Shown one piece after another: positions 8,900 through 18,093 of a stretch of 64,000 nt of DNA. Made by a program: the position numbers and the translations under genes. The notes below the pieces were generated by a model. It did not search any database. It was not told where the DNA came from and saw nothing but the letters and a program-made list of their open reading frames with translations. How positions within the stretch are numbered: position 1 is the first letter of the stretch; the number at the start of each line of letters is the position of its first letter. The stretch comes from Borrelia coriaceae (lineage in GTDB: Bacteria > Spirochaetota > Spirochaetia > Borreliales > Borreliaceae), in contig NZ_CP075083.1 of NCBI RefSeq assembly GCF_023035295.1, positions 62,001-126,000 on the forward strand, read 5' to 3'.

Positions 8900-10033
8900 T
8901 CACTCCTCTGTATACTCCGATTTAAAATTCACAGGTTTTTCACCAAGCGGTCTAACAATAGGCCTTACAAAATTTGGACGTATATCACTTCCTGGTCTTT
9001 TACGACTTGGTCTAGTACTGCTTGGTCTTATATTTCCTTGTTTAATCCCACTTGGTCTTATATTTCTTAACCTTGGACTTGCTTGCATTGGACTTGGCTG
9101 TCTTTGTCCAGCCTGTCTTGGACTTGCTTGCATTGGACTTGGTTGTCTTTGCCCTGCCTGTCTTGGACTTGACTGTCTTAGACTTGGCTGTCTTCCTGAT
9201 TGCATTGGACTTGACTTTCTTGGACGTTTTAAACCCTCATCATAGCCTCTACTCATAGAGCCCATAGATGACAGTCTCTCATCATCATCCTCAACTACAG
9301 ATCTCTCATCATCATCTTCTTCAAACATGTCACTTGGTCTTGCTGGTCTTTGACCTGCCCGTCTAAAATAATCACTTCTCATGCCAGATCTTGGAGAACT
9401 ATATCTTTGGTTACCTGAAGGACTTGACTCTCTTGGCTCTCTTGAACTTGGCTGTCTTTGGCCTGATTGTTTTGAAGCATTTGAATTGCCATTTTTTGAA
9501 CCCAAATTTATACCAAGTTTTTGTCTAATATAATTTTCAACAAACTCAATTTCTCTAAGCTGCAGTTTAATGAATAATTTGGTATAATCAGGATTTTTAA
9601 TCCAAGTCTTATTGCTAAAAGCTAATACTCTATGTCTATACTTGCCAAAAGCTTCTTCCATAGGAATCTCTATTGCTTGTCTAAACCTATTATCAGTCTC
9701 TGTAAAAACATCATCATCAAAATACTGACCATATTCTCTTAAAAATTCATCTTCTACCTGCAAAAAAATATTATCCCGTATCATATTTACAAGACACCTA
9801 TAATAACCTTCAAGCTCTGATATCCTTTTTAAAATTTTTTTTGCTTTCAGATTCTTACTTTGATCATCAACATTTACTAAAACACCATCTACAACCTCAT
9901 AACTTGCCTCATAAGCTTCTTCAACTTCTCTCTCAAAATTCCAATTGTTAAAATCAAAAGGCCTAAAAGTTGCTGCATGAAGATTAAAAAATAAAAATAA
10001 CAATAATAACACAATATAATTAAATTTAACCAT
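8900..10033 (-). CDS. Exported Arg/Pro/Ser/Gln-repeat protein inside the tail operon
   Basis: Not recognised. A clear signal peptide (VKFNYIVLLLLFLFFNLHAA) gives a mature protein starting near TFRPFDFNNW. Residues to about 170 are helical and charged. The second half is low complexity with SPR, RQP and RPS motifs, including a 15-residue tandem repeat (SPMQASPRQAGQRQP, 45 nt) at about 9075-9180. ATG 10033 is preferred over 10039 because AGGAG abuts the latter. A signal peptide is unusual in a tail operon, since virion proteins assemble in the cytoplasm. It lies between DUF792 and DUF693, so it might be a phage-encoded envelope or surface protein, or a lysis accessory. Confidence 0.75.
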   Translation of the reverse strand: MVKFNYIVLLLLFLFFNLHAATFRPFDFNNWNFEREVEEAYEASYEVVDGVLVNVDDQSKNLKAKKILKRISELEGYYRCLVNMIRDNIFLQVEDEFLREYGQYFDDDVFTETDNRFRQAIEIPMEEAFGKYRHRVLAFSNKTWIKNPDYTKLFIKLQLREIEFVENYIRQKLGINLGSKNGNSNASKQSGQRQPSSREPRESSPSGNQRYSSPRSGMRSDYFRRAGQRPARPSDMFEEDDDERSVVEDDDERLSSMGSMSRGYDEGLKRPRKSSPMQSGRQPSLRQSSPRQAGQRQPSPMQASPRQAGQRQPSPMQASPRLRNIRPSGIKQGNIRPSSTRPSRKRPGSDIRPNFVRPIVRPLGEKPVNFKSEYTEE

Positions 10034-10073
10034 AAACATTCTCCTAAATAAAAAAGTACTATATAGTTATATT

Positions 10074-10724
10074 CTAACCTTTATAAGTCAAAAAATTAAA
10101 AGTTTTTACTAATTTAATTTGCAAACTAATATCAATCTCATCAACAAATGAAGTACCTTTAATTTTTAAAGAATTAATAATAGCCGTTTCATGAAATCCT
10201 ATAGAAGGACCATAAACGGTATAATAAATACCACTTTTAAATTTTTCCCTAAACTGCATTTTTATAAAATTAGAATCAAACTCTAAAGCACTGTTTGCAA
10301 AAGGTGTTGTCTTTAAGTTTTCAGCTAATTTTTTATCATAAATAGAAGACAAAACCGCATTAGAAATGGTAATCATAGTAGGATTTGCAGTAACATTATA
10401 ACTTACAAATTCACTATTCCTGGTACTAAGATTAATAACAGCTCGCTGACTACTAATGCTACTTAAATTCTCTTCAATAGCTCCCAATTTTGGAAATACA
10501 AAAAATACTTGCGGCACATACACAAGCCCCTTAAAATCAGGACGTGGAAAAAGCGCAATAAAATTAGATGAATTTGAAAGACTCAAAACGTGATCTACAA
10601 CCTTTTTAATTAATGCTGTTACGTCTTCTGCTGTTTGAACCCGTTCTTTTTCACCCTCCACCTTCTCAGTCAACTCTTTTACACCCATTGACTTTTTAAT
10701 CCGTTCTGTTAAAGTATTTAACAT
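10074..10724 (-). CDS. DUF792-family phage tail protein
   Basis: A 216-residue protein that fits the Borrelia-specific DUF792 family. The N-terminus is a short coiled coil (TERIKKSMGVKELTEKVEGE); the rest alternates strands, including YVPQVFFVFPKLGAIEENL and the final EIDISLQIKLVKTFNFLTY. It lies 35 nt after the tape-measure gene, a position where contractile phages encode a tail initiator or LysM-type hub adaptor. No catalytic motif is seen. Confidence 0.7.
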   Translation of the reverse strand: MLNTLTERIKKSMGVKELTEKVEGEKERVQTAEDVTALIKKVVDHVLSLSNSSNFIALFPRPDFKGLVYVPQVFFVFPKLGAIEENLSSISSQRAVINLSTRNSEFVSYNVTANPTMITISNAVLSSIYDKKLAENLKTTPFANSALEFDSNFIKMQFREKFKSGIYYTVYGPSIGFHETAIINSLKIKGTSFVDEIDISLQIKLVKTFNFLTYKG

Positions 10725-10758
10725 ATTAAATATCCTCTAAATATCTAAAAAAAATCCC

Positions 10759-12183
10759 CTAAGGCATTCGTGAAATTTCACTACCCATCTTATAGTCATT
10801 CATATTATTTTGCAAAAAAACACCTTGCATATTAAACATCATAGTGTCTCTTAAAGAATTAATGGCATTCTCCACATTAGTAAAATAAGTACCCAAAGGA
10901 TCTATAATATTTCTCTCCAAATCCAGACCACACGCCCAACTTAAAAATTCCCTTAACTCCTCTAAAAGCATATGCATATCATCACCTCTTAAACCATTAA
11001 CCAATTCCAAATTTTCTGTACGCAAATTACCTGCAACTGATCCTAAACGCGTATCACTTAAAGTTGAATCTACTCTTGCACTTAAATCTGTTCTTAAATC
11101 TGCCCTTGAATTTATGCTAGGTTTTAGCTTTGAATTTAAGTCTGCATTCTCTAAACTTAAGAGTGCATCACAAAGAAGTTGCTTTAATCGCTCATCAAGA
11201 CTAACGCCTGTATCTAAAAATCCAGAAAGGCTTTCTTTTAAATGGCTTAAATCACTAATGATAGAAGATAACTCTTCGCCTCCTTTTTGAAATAAATCAT
11301 AAACAACAGATACAGCATCATCATTATCTTCAAGCTGCCTGGTACTCCCCTTTAAGTGACTTGCAAGTTTAACTGCATCAAAGAGTGCAGCAGGCGTACT
11401 CTCTGGTTCAACCTTGGATAATAATGATTTAAAACCAGAAGTCTTGCGAATAAAATCATTAATATCAACTTGGGTATCAAACTTACCAGTACTTGCAAGC
11501 TCCCTTTCAATCTTAAGTTTCTCAAAATCATCATAAGTTACATCATTAATTCGGCTTGCAACACCACTATCTCGTAATTTAAAATTGCTAGATGATGATA
11601 AAGACTTTGAATTTAACTTGCTTAGTAATTTAAAAATATTTGAATCTAAATTTAACTTTGAACTTAAGTCTGAACTCAAACGCGAATTTAAATTTGAACT
11701 TAAATCCGAACTTAAACGTGAACTACCATTTAAACCATTACCATCTAAACCATTGCCAAAGAAAGGGGAATTTAACATGTCTTTAGGCCTAATCATAAGA
11801 GAAGACATTAAATCTGCAAATAGATGCTCACCATAATTAGAATGCTGCCTCAAATTACTACTCTTAATTAAACTGCCATCAATCCCCAACCCCCCTACAA
11901 AGTCTCTTTTAAAATTTAAAGCTTCATCTAAAGCTTTAGAAATTTTACTCTTTTGCAGCTCAATATCAATACTTGGCAAATCAACTAAAAAATTATCACT
12001 TTCAAAATCATCATCTGCAATGCCTTTTAAATTAACATCACTAACCACATTAGGATCAACTAAAACAGACGCTATCTGCTCTGCTAGAAATTTATTACTA
12101 CTTGCAAACCTTAAATTGTAATCTAAACTATTATTTAAATCGGAATTTACCCTATCCATACCTGCCAGTTTACCTAAACGCAT
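10759..12183 (-). CDS. DUF759-family tape-measure-like protein
   Basis: At 474 residues this is the longest tail gene here, placed where a tape measure belongs: after the tube and chaperone-like genes and before the hub genes. It is mostly predicted helix with a Ser/Leu/Asn/Asp-rich repeat section (units like SSDLSSNLNSRL, residues about 155-195), typical of length-determining rods. A hydrophobic helix lies near the C-terminus (EELREFLSWACGLDLERN). ATG 12183 is preferred over TTG 12189 because AGGAG is then 9 nt upstream. It is short for a tape measure, implying a short tail. Confidence 0.7.
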   Translation of the reverse strand: MRLGKLAGMDRVNSDLNNSLDYNLRFASSNKFLAEQIASVLVDPNVVSDVNLKGIADDDFESDNFLVDLPSIDIELQKSKISKALDEALNFKRDFVGGLGIDGSLIKSSNLRQHSNYGEHLFADLMSSLMIRPKDMLNSPFFGNGLDGNGLNGSSRLSSDLSSNLNSRLSSDLSSKLNLDSNIFKLLSKLNSKSLSSSSNFKLRDSGVASRINDVTYDDFEKLKIERELASTGKFDTQVDINDFIRKTSGFKSLLSKVEPESTPAALFDAVKLASHLKGSTRQLEDNDDAVSVVYDLFQKGGEELSSIISDLSHLKESLSGFLDTGVSLDERLKQLLCDALLSLENADLNSKLKPSINSRADLRTDLSARVDSTLSDTRLGSVAGNLRTENLELVNGLRGDDMHMLLEELREFLSWACGLDLERNIIDPLGTYFTNVENAINSLRDTMMFNMQGVFLQNNMNDYKMGSEISRMP

Positions 12184-12195
12184 AAACAAAATCTC

Positions 12196-12408
12196 CTATA
12201 AACTTGTAATCAAAAAGTTTTCATACATTTCCTTCTTAAGCTTAAAATTGGCAATCTTATTAATTTCTAAAAGCTCAGAATACCTAAATCGCTTAACCTC
12301 ATCAAAAGTACAAACCCCCATTAAAACGGGAAAATAATACTTGCAATCCTCGCTTCTTAAATATTTTAAATAATTAAAATACTCATTTAAAATAGCTTTA
12401 CGACTCAT
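12196..12408 (-). CDS. DUF1322-like small tail assembly protein
   Basis: A 70-residue, Tyr/Lys-rich helical protein (NEYFNYLKYLRSEDCKYYFPVL in two segments) matching my memory of the Borrelia DUF1322 family. It lies just upstream of the tape measure, the usual place of tail assembly chaperones. AAAAGGA precedes the ATG. It is separate from DUF1473 by about 100 nt, so no frameshift fusion is likely. Confidence 0.65.
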   Translation of the reverse strand: MSRKAILNEYFNYLKYLRSEDCKYYFPVLMGVCTFDEVKRFRYSELLEINKIANFKLKKEMYENFLITSL

Positions 12409-12510
12409 AAACTGTCCTTTTAAATTTTTGTATTATTAAATTCACTAATTATTAAATATTAATGTCAATTATTATTGATCATTAATTCCCAAAATTTAAG
12501 TACTAAAATA

Positions 12511-12930
12511 CTACTCCTTACGTGATACCAAATCATCGTAATTCCACCTATCATCAATATGAGGATACTTAACAAAAGTCCCACTAGAATCTTGAAAACT
12601 CTCAATATATACCAGACTGGGTTCCTTAAGTCCTGCTAGCTTTTCTACCAAAGAATACTGAACAGCAAAAAGAATGGTAGGAAGCTGATATTTATATAAA
12701 AATGAATGCTCCCTATTAGCACTAAGAATTTCATAAAATTCATCAAAAAAAGACTGTGAGATCATTAAAGAACTTATTCTCTTAAGTACAGGCAAACTAT
12801 TAAGTTCTCGTCTTAAAGTCTCTTGACTTGAATCAAATCCTAAAATAGAATCCCAATCATACATAGGAATATCCCTTAACATATATTCATAAGTCTTAAG
12901 AGCAGTTAAAATCTTTAATTTATATCTCAT
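12511..12930 (-). CDS. DUF1473-family tail assembly protein
   Basis: 139 residues, beginning MRYKLKILTALKTYEYML, characteristic of Borrelia DUF1473. It lies 3 nt after the tube-like DUF1463 gene. The place between tube and tape measure suggests a tail assembly chaperone; no enzyme motif is present. Confidence 0.7.
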   Translation of the reverse strand: MRYKLKILTALKTYEYMLRDIPMYDWDSILGFDSSQETLRRELNSLPVLKRISSLMISQSFFDEFYEILSANREHSFLYKYQLPTILFAVQYSLVEKLAGLKEPSLVYIESFQDSSGTFVKYPHIDDRWNYDDLVSRKE

Positions 12931-12933
12931 AAC

Positions 12934-13353
12934 CTAAGTCCTCTCAATCTCACAATTGATTGCATGAATTATAAAATTAACAGCATCACTAGTACTTGTA
13001 TAGCTGCGGCTTGGAACTTCAGAGAAAAATGCACTATTAGAAATAATCTTAAGCCCCATCTGGTCATTAAATACCAATGATTTAAGCTTATCCTTTTTAG
13101 TAGCAGCATAGTAAAACTGCTCATTACTAAGTCTAGTTAAAACCTTATAGTCAAATGAACCCTTGGTAATCTCTAGATTAAATATATGAGTAATAGTTCT
13201 AGGATCCCTGAAGCTTGGAATGGGAATATTTCTCTCCTCAGTACTAGCAGTTGCCATAACATTTGGAGAGGTTGAATACTGTAACTTACCCCCTTCTATT
13301 AAAACACCTGCAAAACTAAAAAATACCAAGTCCAATGAATAATAATCTTTCAT
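12934..13353 (-). CDS. DUF1463-family tail tube-like protein
   Basis: 139 residues, DUF1463 family of cp32. The strand-rich sequence (YYSLDLVFFSFAGVLIEGG, HIFNLEITKGSFDYKVLTRL) and its place right after the sheath gene agree with the inner tail tube, which always follows the sheath in contractile phages. The start overlaps the sheath stop by one base (TAATG), so the two are translationally coupled. Confidence 0.75.
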   Translation of the reverse strand: MKDYYSLDLVFFSFAGVLIEGGKLQYSTSPNVMATASTEERNIPIPSFRDPRTITHIFNLEITKGSFDYKVLTRLSNEQFYYAATKKDKLKSLVFNDQMGLKIISNSAFFSEVPSRSYTSTSDAVNFIIHAINCEIERT

Positions 13354-14429
13354 TAATCAGCCTCCCTTCTTAAATAATCATTAATATCATCACTACTTAT
13401 GTTTAAAACCACACTCTTAAAGCTGTCATTATATTTAATACGAATAGACAAGCTTAAACCTAAAATATTCTCTGCTTGAAGTTTAAATTTAATATCTCCA
13501 AAAGATACAATAAGTCCTCTTTCTTTAAATTCTTTAAATAAACATTCAAGCCCCGCAGTATAAGCATTAGGCTTTCCATCAGAAAATTTTAACTGGCTAA
13601 GCTTACTATTTTGTCTATTGTTCTTGTTCCAAATACGAATAAGCTCACGTGTTGATTCATTTTTTAAAAAATAATATGTAAATGCCTCATCAATTGGCTT
13701 ACCTGAACAGTCTACCCCTTCTTTGAAAGCCAAAACGCCATCTCTACCAGTCTCGTTTAAAAGAGTATAAAAATTAATATTACTACGTCTTAAAAAATTA
13801 ATTAAAGTCGCATCATAAATGGGCTGAGCTTTAAGTGTCATGCCATAAGGATTTGTTGCATGAAAAACACTAGCCTCATGCAAATATTTAGCTGTAAACT
13901 TAAGATGTAAATGATCATCACCGCTATCATAAATCAAAATGAATCCATCCCTCTGGCTTACAGGCAGAACCTCTAAAAACTCAGGCAACTCTTTGCGATG
14001 AGTTGAGAATACCACAAACTTAACTAGCCCTTTAATAGCATCATAATCCCTTTTCCAAATTTCTTTTACAACTCCTACAAAAACCACAAATGGATGTATA
14101 TTCTTCTTTAAAAAGTCAACTATCTTCTTTATGTCTTTATAAACGTAAAAACTACAAGACTTAAGTCCTTCTTCATTAAAAAAATCAATAAAACCATCTG
14201 CTAACAACTTCCTATCAATAGCAGCTGTTCTAAGCTTCTCATCATCAGACGCAAATTCTCTCTTAATCTCAAGAGAACTTAAAGTTTCTCTAAAATTTGA
14301 AACATTTAAAACAAAATGTTCCTCATTTAAAACCTCGCTTTTATAAATAAGCAAAGGATTATAATAACCAATGCTATCCAATCTCATTGTATCTTCAATT
14401 AAATTGACATTAATTGTATCTTGTGGCAT
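13353..14429 (-). CDS. DUF787-family tail sheath-like protein
   Basis: 358 residues; the N-terminus MPQDTINVNLIEDTM is characteristic of the Borrelia DUF787 family. Sheath function is inferred from size, from position before the tube gene, and from a mixed alpha/beta body with a C-terminal strand (FKSVVLNISSDDINDYL) of the sort used in sheath inter-subunit contacts. The start has AATAGGAGAT upstream. Sheath plus a gp25-like baseplate gene implies a contractile (myovirus-type) tail. Confidence 0.75.
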   Translation of the reverse strand: MPQDTINVNLIEDTMRLDSIGYYNPLLIYKSEVLNEEHFVLNVSNFRETLSSLEIKREFASDDEKLRTAAIDRKLLADGFIDFFNEEGLKSCSFYVYKDIKKIVDFLKKNIHPFVVFVGVVKEIWKRDYDAIKGLVKFVVFSTHRKELPEFLEVLPVSQRDGFILIYDSGDDHLHLKFTAKYLHEASVFHATNPYGMTLKAQPIYDATLINFLRRSNINFYTLLNETGRDGVLAFKEGVDCSGKPIDEAFTYYFLKNESTRELIRIWNKNNRQNSKLSQLKFSDGKPNAYTAGLECLFKEFKERGLIVSFGDIKFKLQAENILGLSLSIRIKYNDSFKSVVLNISSDDINDYLRREAD

Positions 14430-14503
14430 ATAATCTCCTATTTTTAAATTTAATTTTTTGTTATAACTTTGATTAAATTTTTCTTTAACTTTAATTAACC
14501 TTA

Positions 14504-15043
14504 CTAACTTTCAACTTCAATAGCTTGTATTTCTGCTCTGTAAGGCTGACTTAACCCCCAAATTGCTCTTTTAGCATTCCAAGAAATATTAGAAATACCG
14601 CTATCTACCAAATCACCTGTGGACTTTAGATAATAATTTAAAGACAAATTATATTTACCTTCTAATGGCTTTAAAAACTTAAATTTGTAGGAATTATCAT
14701 GTAAAAAATCTAAAAAATATTCATAAATTTTATACAGATGAACATATATCTTATGTTCATCCAAATCTCCCACAAATCCCCAAAAAAACAGATTAAACTT
14801 TAACCCAAATTCATTCACACTAGAGTAAAAACTTCCACTCCTTAAAACACGTGGCTCTAAGCAATCAAAACCTTTAGGTTCTATTACTATAAGGTAAGAA
14901 TGATTGCCATCTAAATCACTTAAATACAAACGATTATAAGAATTTATAATCTCTGCCCTTAGAGAATATTGTTTTAAGTAATTCTTAAAAGAAATGAATA
15001 TCTTTATTAAAAAATTTTGTGACTCATATAAACTGATCAACAC
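14504..15043 (-). CDS. DUF764-family tail completion-like protein
   Basis: 179 residues, resembling cp32 DUF764. A GTG start at 15043 has AAGGAG 7 nt upstream. The alternating aromatic strands (RLYLSDLDGNHSYLIVIEPKG, LKFNLFFWGFVGDLDEH) and position between connector and sheath genes suggest a neck or tail-terminator protein. Confidence 0.65.
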   Translation of the reverse strand: MLISLYESQNFLIKIFISFKNYLKQYSLRAEIINSYNRLYLSDLDGNHSYLIVIEPKGFDCLEPRVLRSGSFYSSVNEFGLKFNLFFWGFVGDLDEHKIYVHLYKIYEYFLDFLHDNSYKFKFLKPLEGKYNLSLNYYLKSTGDLVDSGISNISWNAKRAIWGLSQPYRAEIQAIEVES

Positions 15044-15066
15044 AAATATTCTCCTTAAGGGGATAA

Positions 15067-15438
15067 TTAAAGTTTCTTGAGAACTAAAACAATATATCCA
15101 ACCTTTTTTTGTACATATGAATTGTAATACTTATTTATACTTACAATCTCAAAAAAATCATCCTCTACTAACACCTGCTCTTCTACTCTAAAATCAACAT
15201 CATCCAAAGTATAAACCTTAGCAGGAATTTCTTTTGTAAATACATTTGAATCTAAAATTTCAACATCCTCGCCTTCTTTTAGTAAAAACACACCATCGAA
15301 TCTAATAGAAGACCCTTTATTAATTTTTTTATCATAAAAAGCATTAGCTCTATTCTTAAGTAAATTTTTTTTAAATAAAAACATAGGCATTGAATACCTC
15401 TTAATGTTATCAGTTATAGCTAAACCAAGACCAATCAT
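15067..15438 (-). CDS. DUF1506-family head-tail connector-like protein
   Basis: The frame could open at 15468, but ATG 15438 overlaps the upstream stop (TAATG) and gives a 123-residue protein starting MIGLGLAITDN, so this start is chosen. Beta-rich (GSSIRFDGVFLLKEGEDVEIL, YIVLVLKKL), it matches the Borrelia DUF1506 family. Its place suggests a head-tail stopper. Confidence 0.7.
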   Translation of the reverse strand: MIGLGLAITDNIKRYSMPMFLFKKNLLKNRANAFYDKKINKGSSIRFDGVFLLKEGEDVEILDSNVFTKEIPAKVYTLDDVDFRVEEQVLVEDDFFEIVSINKYYNSYVQKKVGYIVLVLKKL

Positions 15439-15827
15439 TAGACAACTCCTATTGATATTCTTTTGCAAGCCTTAATATCTTCTAAAAGATTATTAAAAGC
15501 AACACAAAAATCCTTATTTAAAGCTTCATGATTTAAACAATAATCTGAATATTCCACAGATATCTCATTTAATCTCTCAGCCTTAACCTTATTAAAATCA
15601 AAATGCAAAAGTCTGTCCCTTTTTTTAAGTTCACAACCAAGAAAATAATAGATAAGCAAAAATACCTTGCTCACACTTAAATCCCTAAGTCCTAAACCAT
15701 TGCTAAGCAAAACATCCTCAAGCAATTCAACATATAAATTAAATTCTCTAAGCTTGAGATCCTCAGACTTAAGCATCAGTAAATCTAGTACCCTAGCATA
15801 AATTTTATCTAAATCCACATTATCCAT
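15438..15827 (-). CDS. DUF3890-like head-tail adaptor
   Basis: 129 residues, almost entirely helical (DKIYARVLDLLMLKSEDLKL, SVSKVFLLIYYFLGCELKKR), as expected for a gp6-type adaptor ring that docks on the portal. It starts 3 nt after the capsid gene stop and overlaps the next gene's start. I assign DUF3890 from memory of cp32 gene order. Confidence 0.6.
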   Translation of the reverse strand: MDNVDLDKIYARVLDLLMLKSEDLKLREFNLYVELLEDVLLSNGLGLRDLSVSKVFLLIYYFLGCELKKRDRLLHFDFNKVKAERLNEISVEYSDYCLNHEALNKDFCVAFNNLLEDIKACKRISIGVV

Positions 15828-15830
15828 TAA

Positions 15831-16760
15831 TCATGCCCAAGTTATCTTAAGTCTAAGTATTGAATCTTGAGTTGCAATAATACTACCAATAGAAAAATCT
15901 AGAAAACTAGTTCTAAAATTACTACTTGACATCTGTGTATATGCATTTAAAATCGGAGGATGACCATCTTTTAACACCAAAAGCTTAGGACTTCTTGGAT
16001 AAATTATCATCTCATCATCTAATAAATTTGTAGTCTCAAGTTCAATATCAGCATCATTATTTATGGACCTTAGAGAGTCAAATAACATATCCTTGTATGA
16101 ATAATTATTATTACGTAATCTCTCAAGCAATAATGCTTTAACTTTGGGAGTTGTTAATACTTTAAAAGGAACTCTTCTCTCGTCTTCTAAATTGATCTTA
16201 CCTAACTCAGCATTGCAAGCCTTTATGAGATCTGAGGCATGCATAATAGTAACAGACTTATCTATTTGCCCTGGAAGATTAAGCAGACCATACATAGTCT
16301 CCCTATTATCATCATCAACAAGCAGAGTACGATGAGTCTTTTGCTTGCTAGAAAAAGATAAACCGCCTCTTAAGTAATGTGAACTTAAAAGTTTATGTAT
16401 CTCTGATAATGAATATCTAAGCCCTTCTCTCATATTAATATTATTAACTGCCTGAATATCCAATTTTCCATCAGGAGCATAATACGTAAATGCATACTGA
16501 AACGGTAAATAATTAACAAGCACTATCTGCCTTTTAAATTTGATAGTAGATACACTGCTAAAATCATTTACCTTAAGCGTTGGTAGATCTACTATACTTG
16601 AATTCCACTTTATAACCCTTTCACTTGCAAGTGATACATCGCTACTCTCTATCTGTTCATTATCAAAAAAATGATAGTATTCAGGAATTGGCTTATCAAG
16701 CAATAGGGCATCTCTAATAGTATTTATAAATTCTTCATTATTAAATAGACTTTCACTCAA
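15831..16760 (-). CDS. Putative major capsid protein
   Basis: 309 residues between the DUF228 gene and the connector genes, the expected slot for the HK97-fold coat protein. The first 60 residues are helical and acidic; a central helix (SLSEIHKLLSSHYLRGG) and a long strand-rich C-terminus (IYPRSPKLLVLKDG, RTSFLDFSIGSIIAT, ILRLKITWA) fit that fold. The assignment rests on size and gene order; I do not recognise a family motif. Confidence 0.6.
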   Translation of the reverse strand: MSESLFNNEEFINTIRDALLLDKPIPEYYHFFDNEQIESSDVSLASERVIKWNSSIVDLPTLKVNDFSSVSTIKFKRQIVLVNYLPFQYAFTYYAPDGKLDIQAVNNINMREGLRYSLSEIHKLLSSHYLRGGLSFSSKQKTHRTLLVDDDNRETMYGLLNLPGQIDKSVTIMHASDLIKACNAELGKINLEDERRVPFKVLTTPKVKALLLERLRNNNYSYKDMLFDSLRSINNDADIELETTNLLDDEMIIYPRSPKLLVLKDGHPPILNAYTQMSSSNFRTSFLDFSIGSIIATQDSILRLKITWA

Positions 16761-16837
16761 TGTTTAGTTTCTCCTTAAATTTTTAACTAATTTTTTTAAT
16801 TCAAATCTTATTAAACTGTTAATTGCGCAAATTAAAT

Positions 16838-17392
16838 CTACACGACAGGCTTACTTATAAGCATAACCTTTGCACCATAAGCTCCAGGTTTATCGCTAAA
16901 TTCCAAAGCATCGCTTAAAGCTATTGCATGCATATAAGTAGCATCAGACTTGATCTTTGTAAGTATTCCCTTATCATCAAAAACCAGCTTATCGCCTAAC
17001 TTAACACTAGCAGTTGACATTAAAATGCATTCAAAACTACTAGTACGTGATATAACAGTTGCAGTTTTGCTAAAATCATCATAATCTACGCAAACCCCAT
17101 AAAGCTCGCTACCACCACCAAGTGCTACACGAAGCGACATATAATCATCAACGACCAGCTTGACCCCACATTTATAGCAAAAATCAACAGCCTGATAATT
17201 TTCTAATTTATCTGCTATGGAATATTGCAACCCTCCCCTATGAGCAAAATAAATATTAGATGCTCCAAACTGACTGCTCTTATCAAACACAGCTGGATAT
17301 GTGCTATAACTTTTAAGTTTTGCTAATACTGATACTTGCTTATTACTTGCATCTGGTAGCTTAGCTGCAGCTACCCCGCTTTTCTCTGGCAT
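16838..17392 (-). CDS. DUF228-family capsid cement or decoration protein
   Basis: 184 residues of small beta-domain character with many Gly/Val strands (AVDFCYKCGVKLVVDDYM, LRVALGGGSELYGVCVDYDD, GAYGAKVMLIS), like the DUF228 family found on cp32 between the scaffold and coat genes. Likely a capsid cement protein. TTAGGGAGAGTATTT precedes the ATG. Confidence 0.75.
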   Translation of the reverse strand: MPEKSGVAAAKLPDASNKQVSVLAKLKSYSTYPAVFDKSSQFGASNIYFAHRGGLQYSIADKLENYQAVDFCYKCGVKLVVDDYMSLRVALGGGSELYGVCVDYDDFSKTATVISRTSSFECILMSTASVKLGDKLVFDDKGILTKIKSDATYMHAIALSDALEFSDKPGAYGAKVMLISKPVV

Positions 17393-17508
17393 AAATACTC
17401 TCCCTAAAATTTTTAAATTTCAATTTTCAATAAATTTTTAAATACCAATTATCCCAATTAATTCTAAATCTCAATCAATATTAATTAGATAATTACCAAA
17501 CTTAAGAC

Positions 17509-18069
17509 TTAAGCACTATAAAATTCTTTCCTAATTTGTGTCCACTCATTAATCATTGCTTGTCTTAAATCTTTATAATCTCTAATTACACTATTTGTAT
17601 TTCTAAGATTTAATACCTCCTTTAAATTACCCTTATTAAATGTCATTAAACTATATGAATTATTACTGTTTTTAAATGAATCAATATTGGCATTTGCAAG
17701 TCTTAATAGTATATCTTTAACGTTACTGCTTAGATTTAAAACATCAAGACTACCTGCAACGGCTAATATCTGCTTCTCATCAACATATTTTTTTATAAGC
17801 TCACATACTTGAATATCTAAAACCTTAACCAATGAATGCCCGGCACTTAAAAGCTCTTGCGTATTATAACTTAAACTTAAATTATCATCAGCAAGCCTAG
17901 TTATCCAAACAGCTTTAGCTAATAAGTCAGAATCACTAGCTTTAGCATCACTAATATTGATATCACCATTAGTGGTGCTTTTAGCAGTACTATTAGCACT
18001 ACTTAAATTTTCATTAACACTGGCATCTCTTTTAAGTTCATCTAAAACGTCTACATCAGCTTTAACCAT
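17509..18069 (-). CDS. DUF1357-family scaffold-like protein
   Basis: 186 residues matching Borrelia DUF1357. A Ser/Asn/Thr/Asp-rich disordered N-terminus (residues 15-50) is followed by helices (QELLSAGHSLVKVLDIQVCE), an architecture typical of capsid scaffolds. It follows the portal gene by 24 nt. AGGGGG lies upstream of the ATG. Confidence 0.7.
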   Translation of the reverse strand: MVKADVDVLDELKRDASVNENLSSANSTAKSTTNGDINISDAKASDSDLLAKAVWITRLADDNLSLSYNTQELLSAGHSLVKVLDIQVCELIKKYVDEKQILAVAGSLDVLNLSSNVKDILLRLANANIDSFKNSNNSYSLMTFNKGNLKEVLNLRNTNSVIRDYKDLRQAMINEWTQIRKEFYSA

Positions 18070-18093
18070 TAACCAAACCCCCTAAACTAAAAT

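Noticed and set aside
9052..9258. Leu-rich plus-strand ORF
   Set aside because: Complement of the SPR/RQP repeats of the exported protein; no ribosome site.
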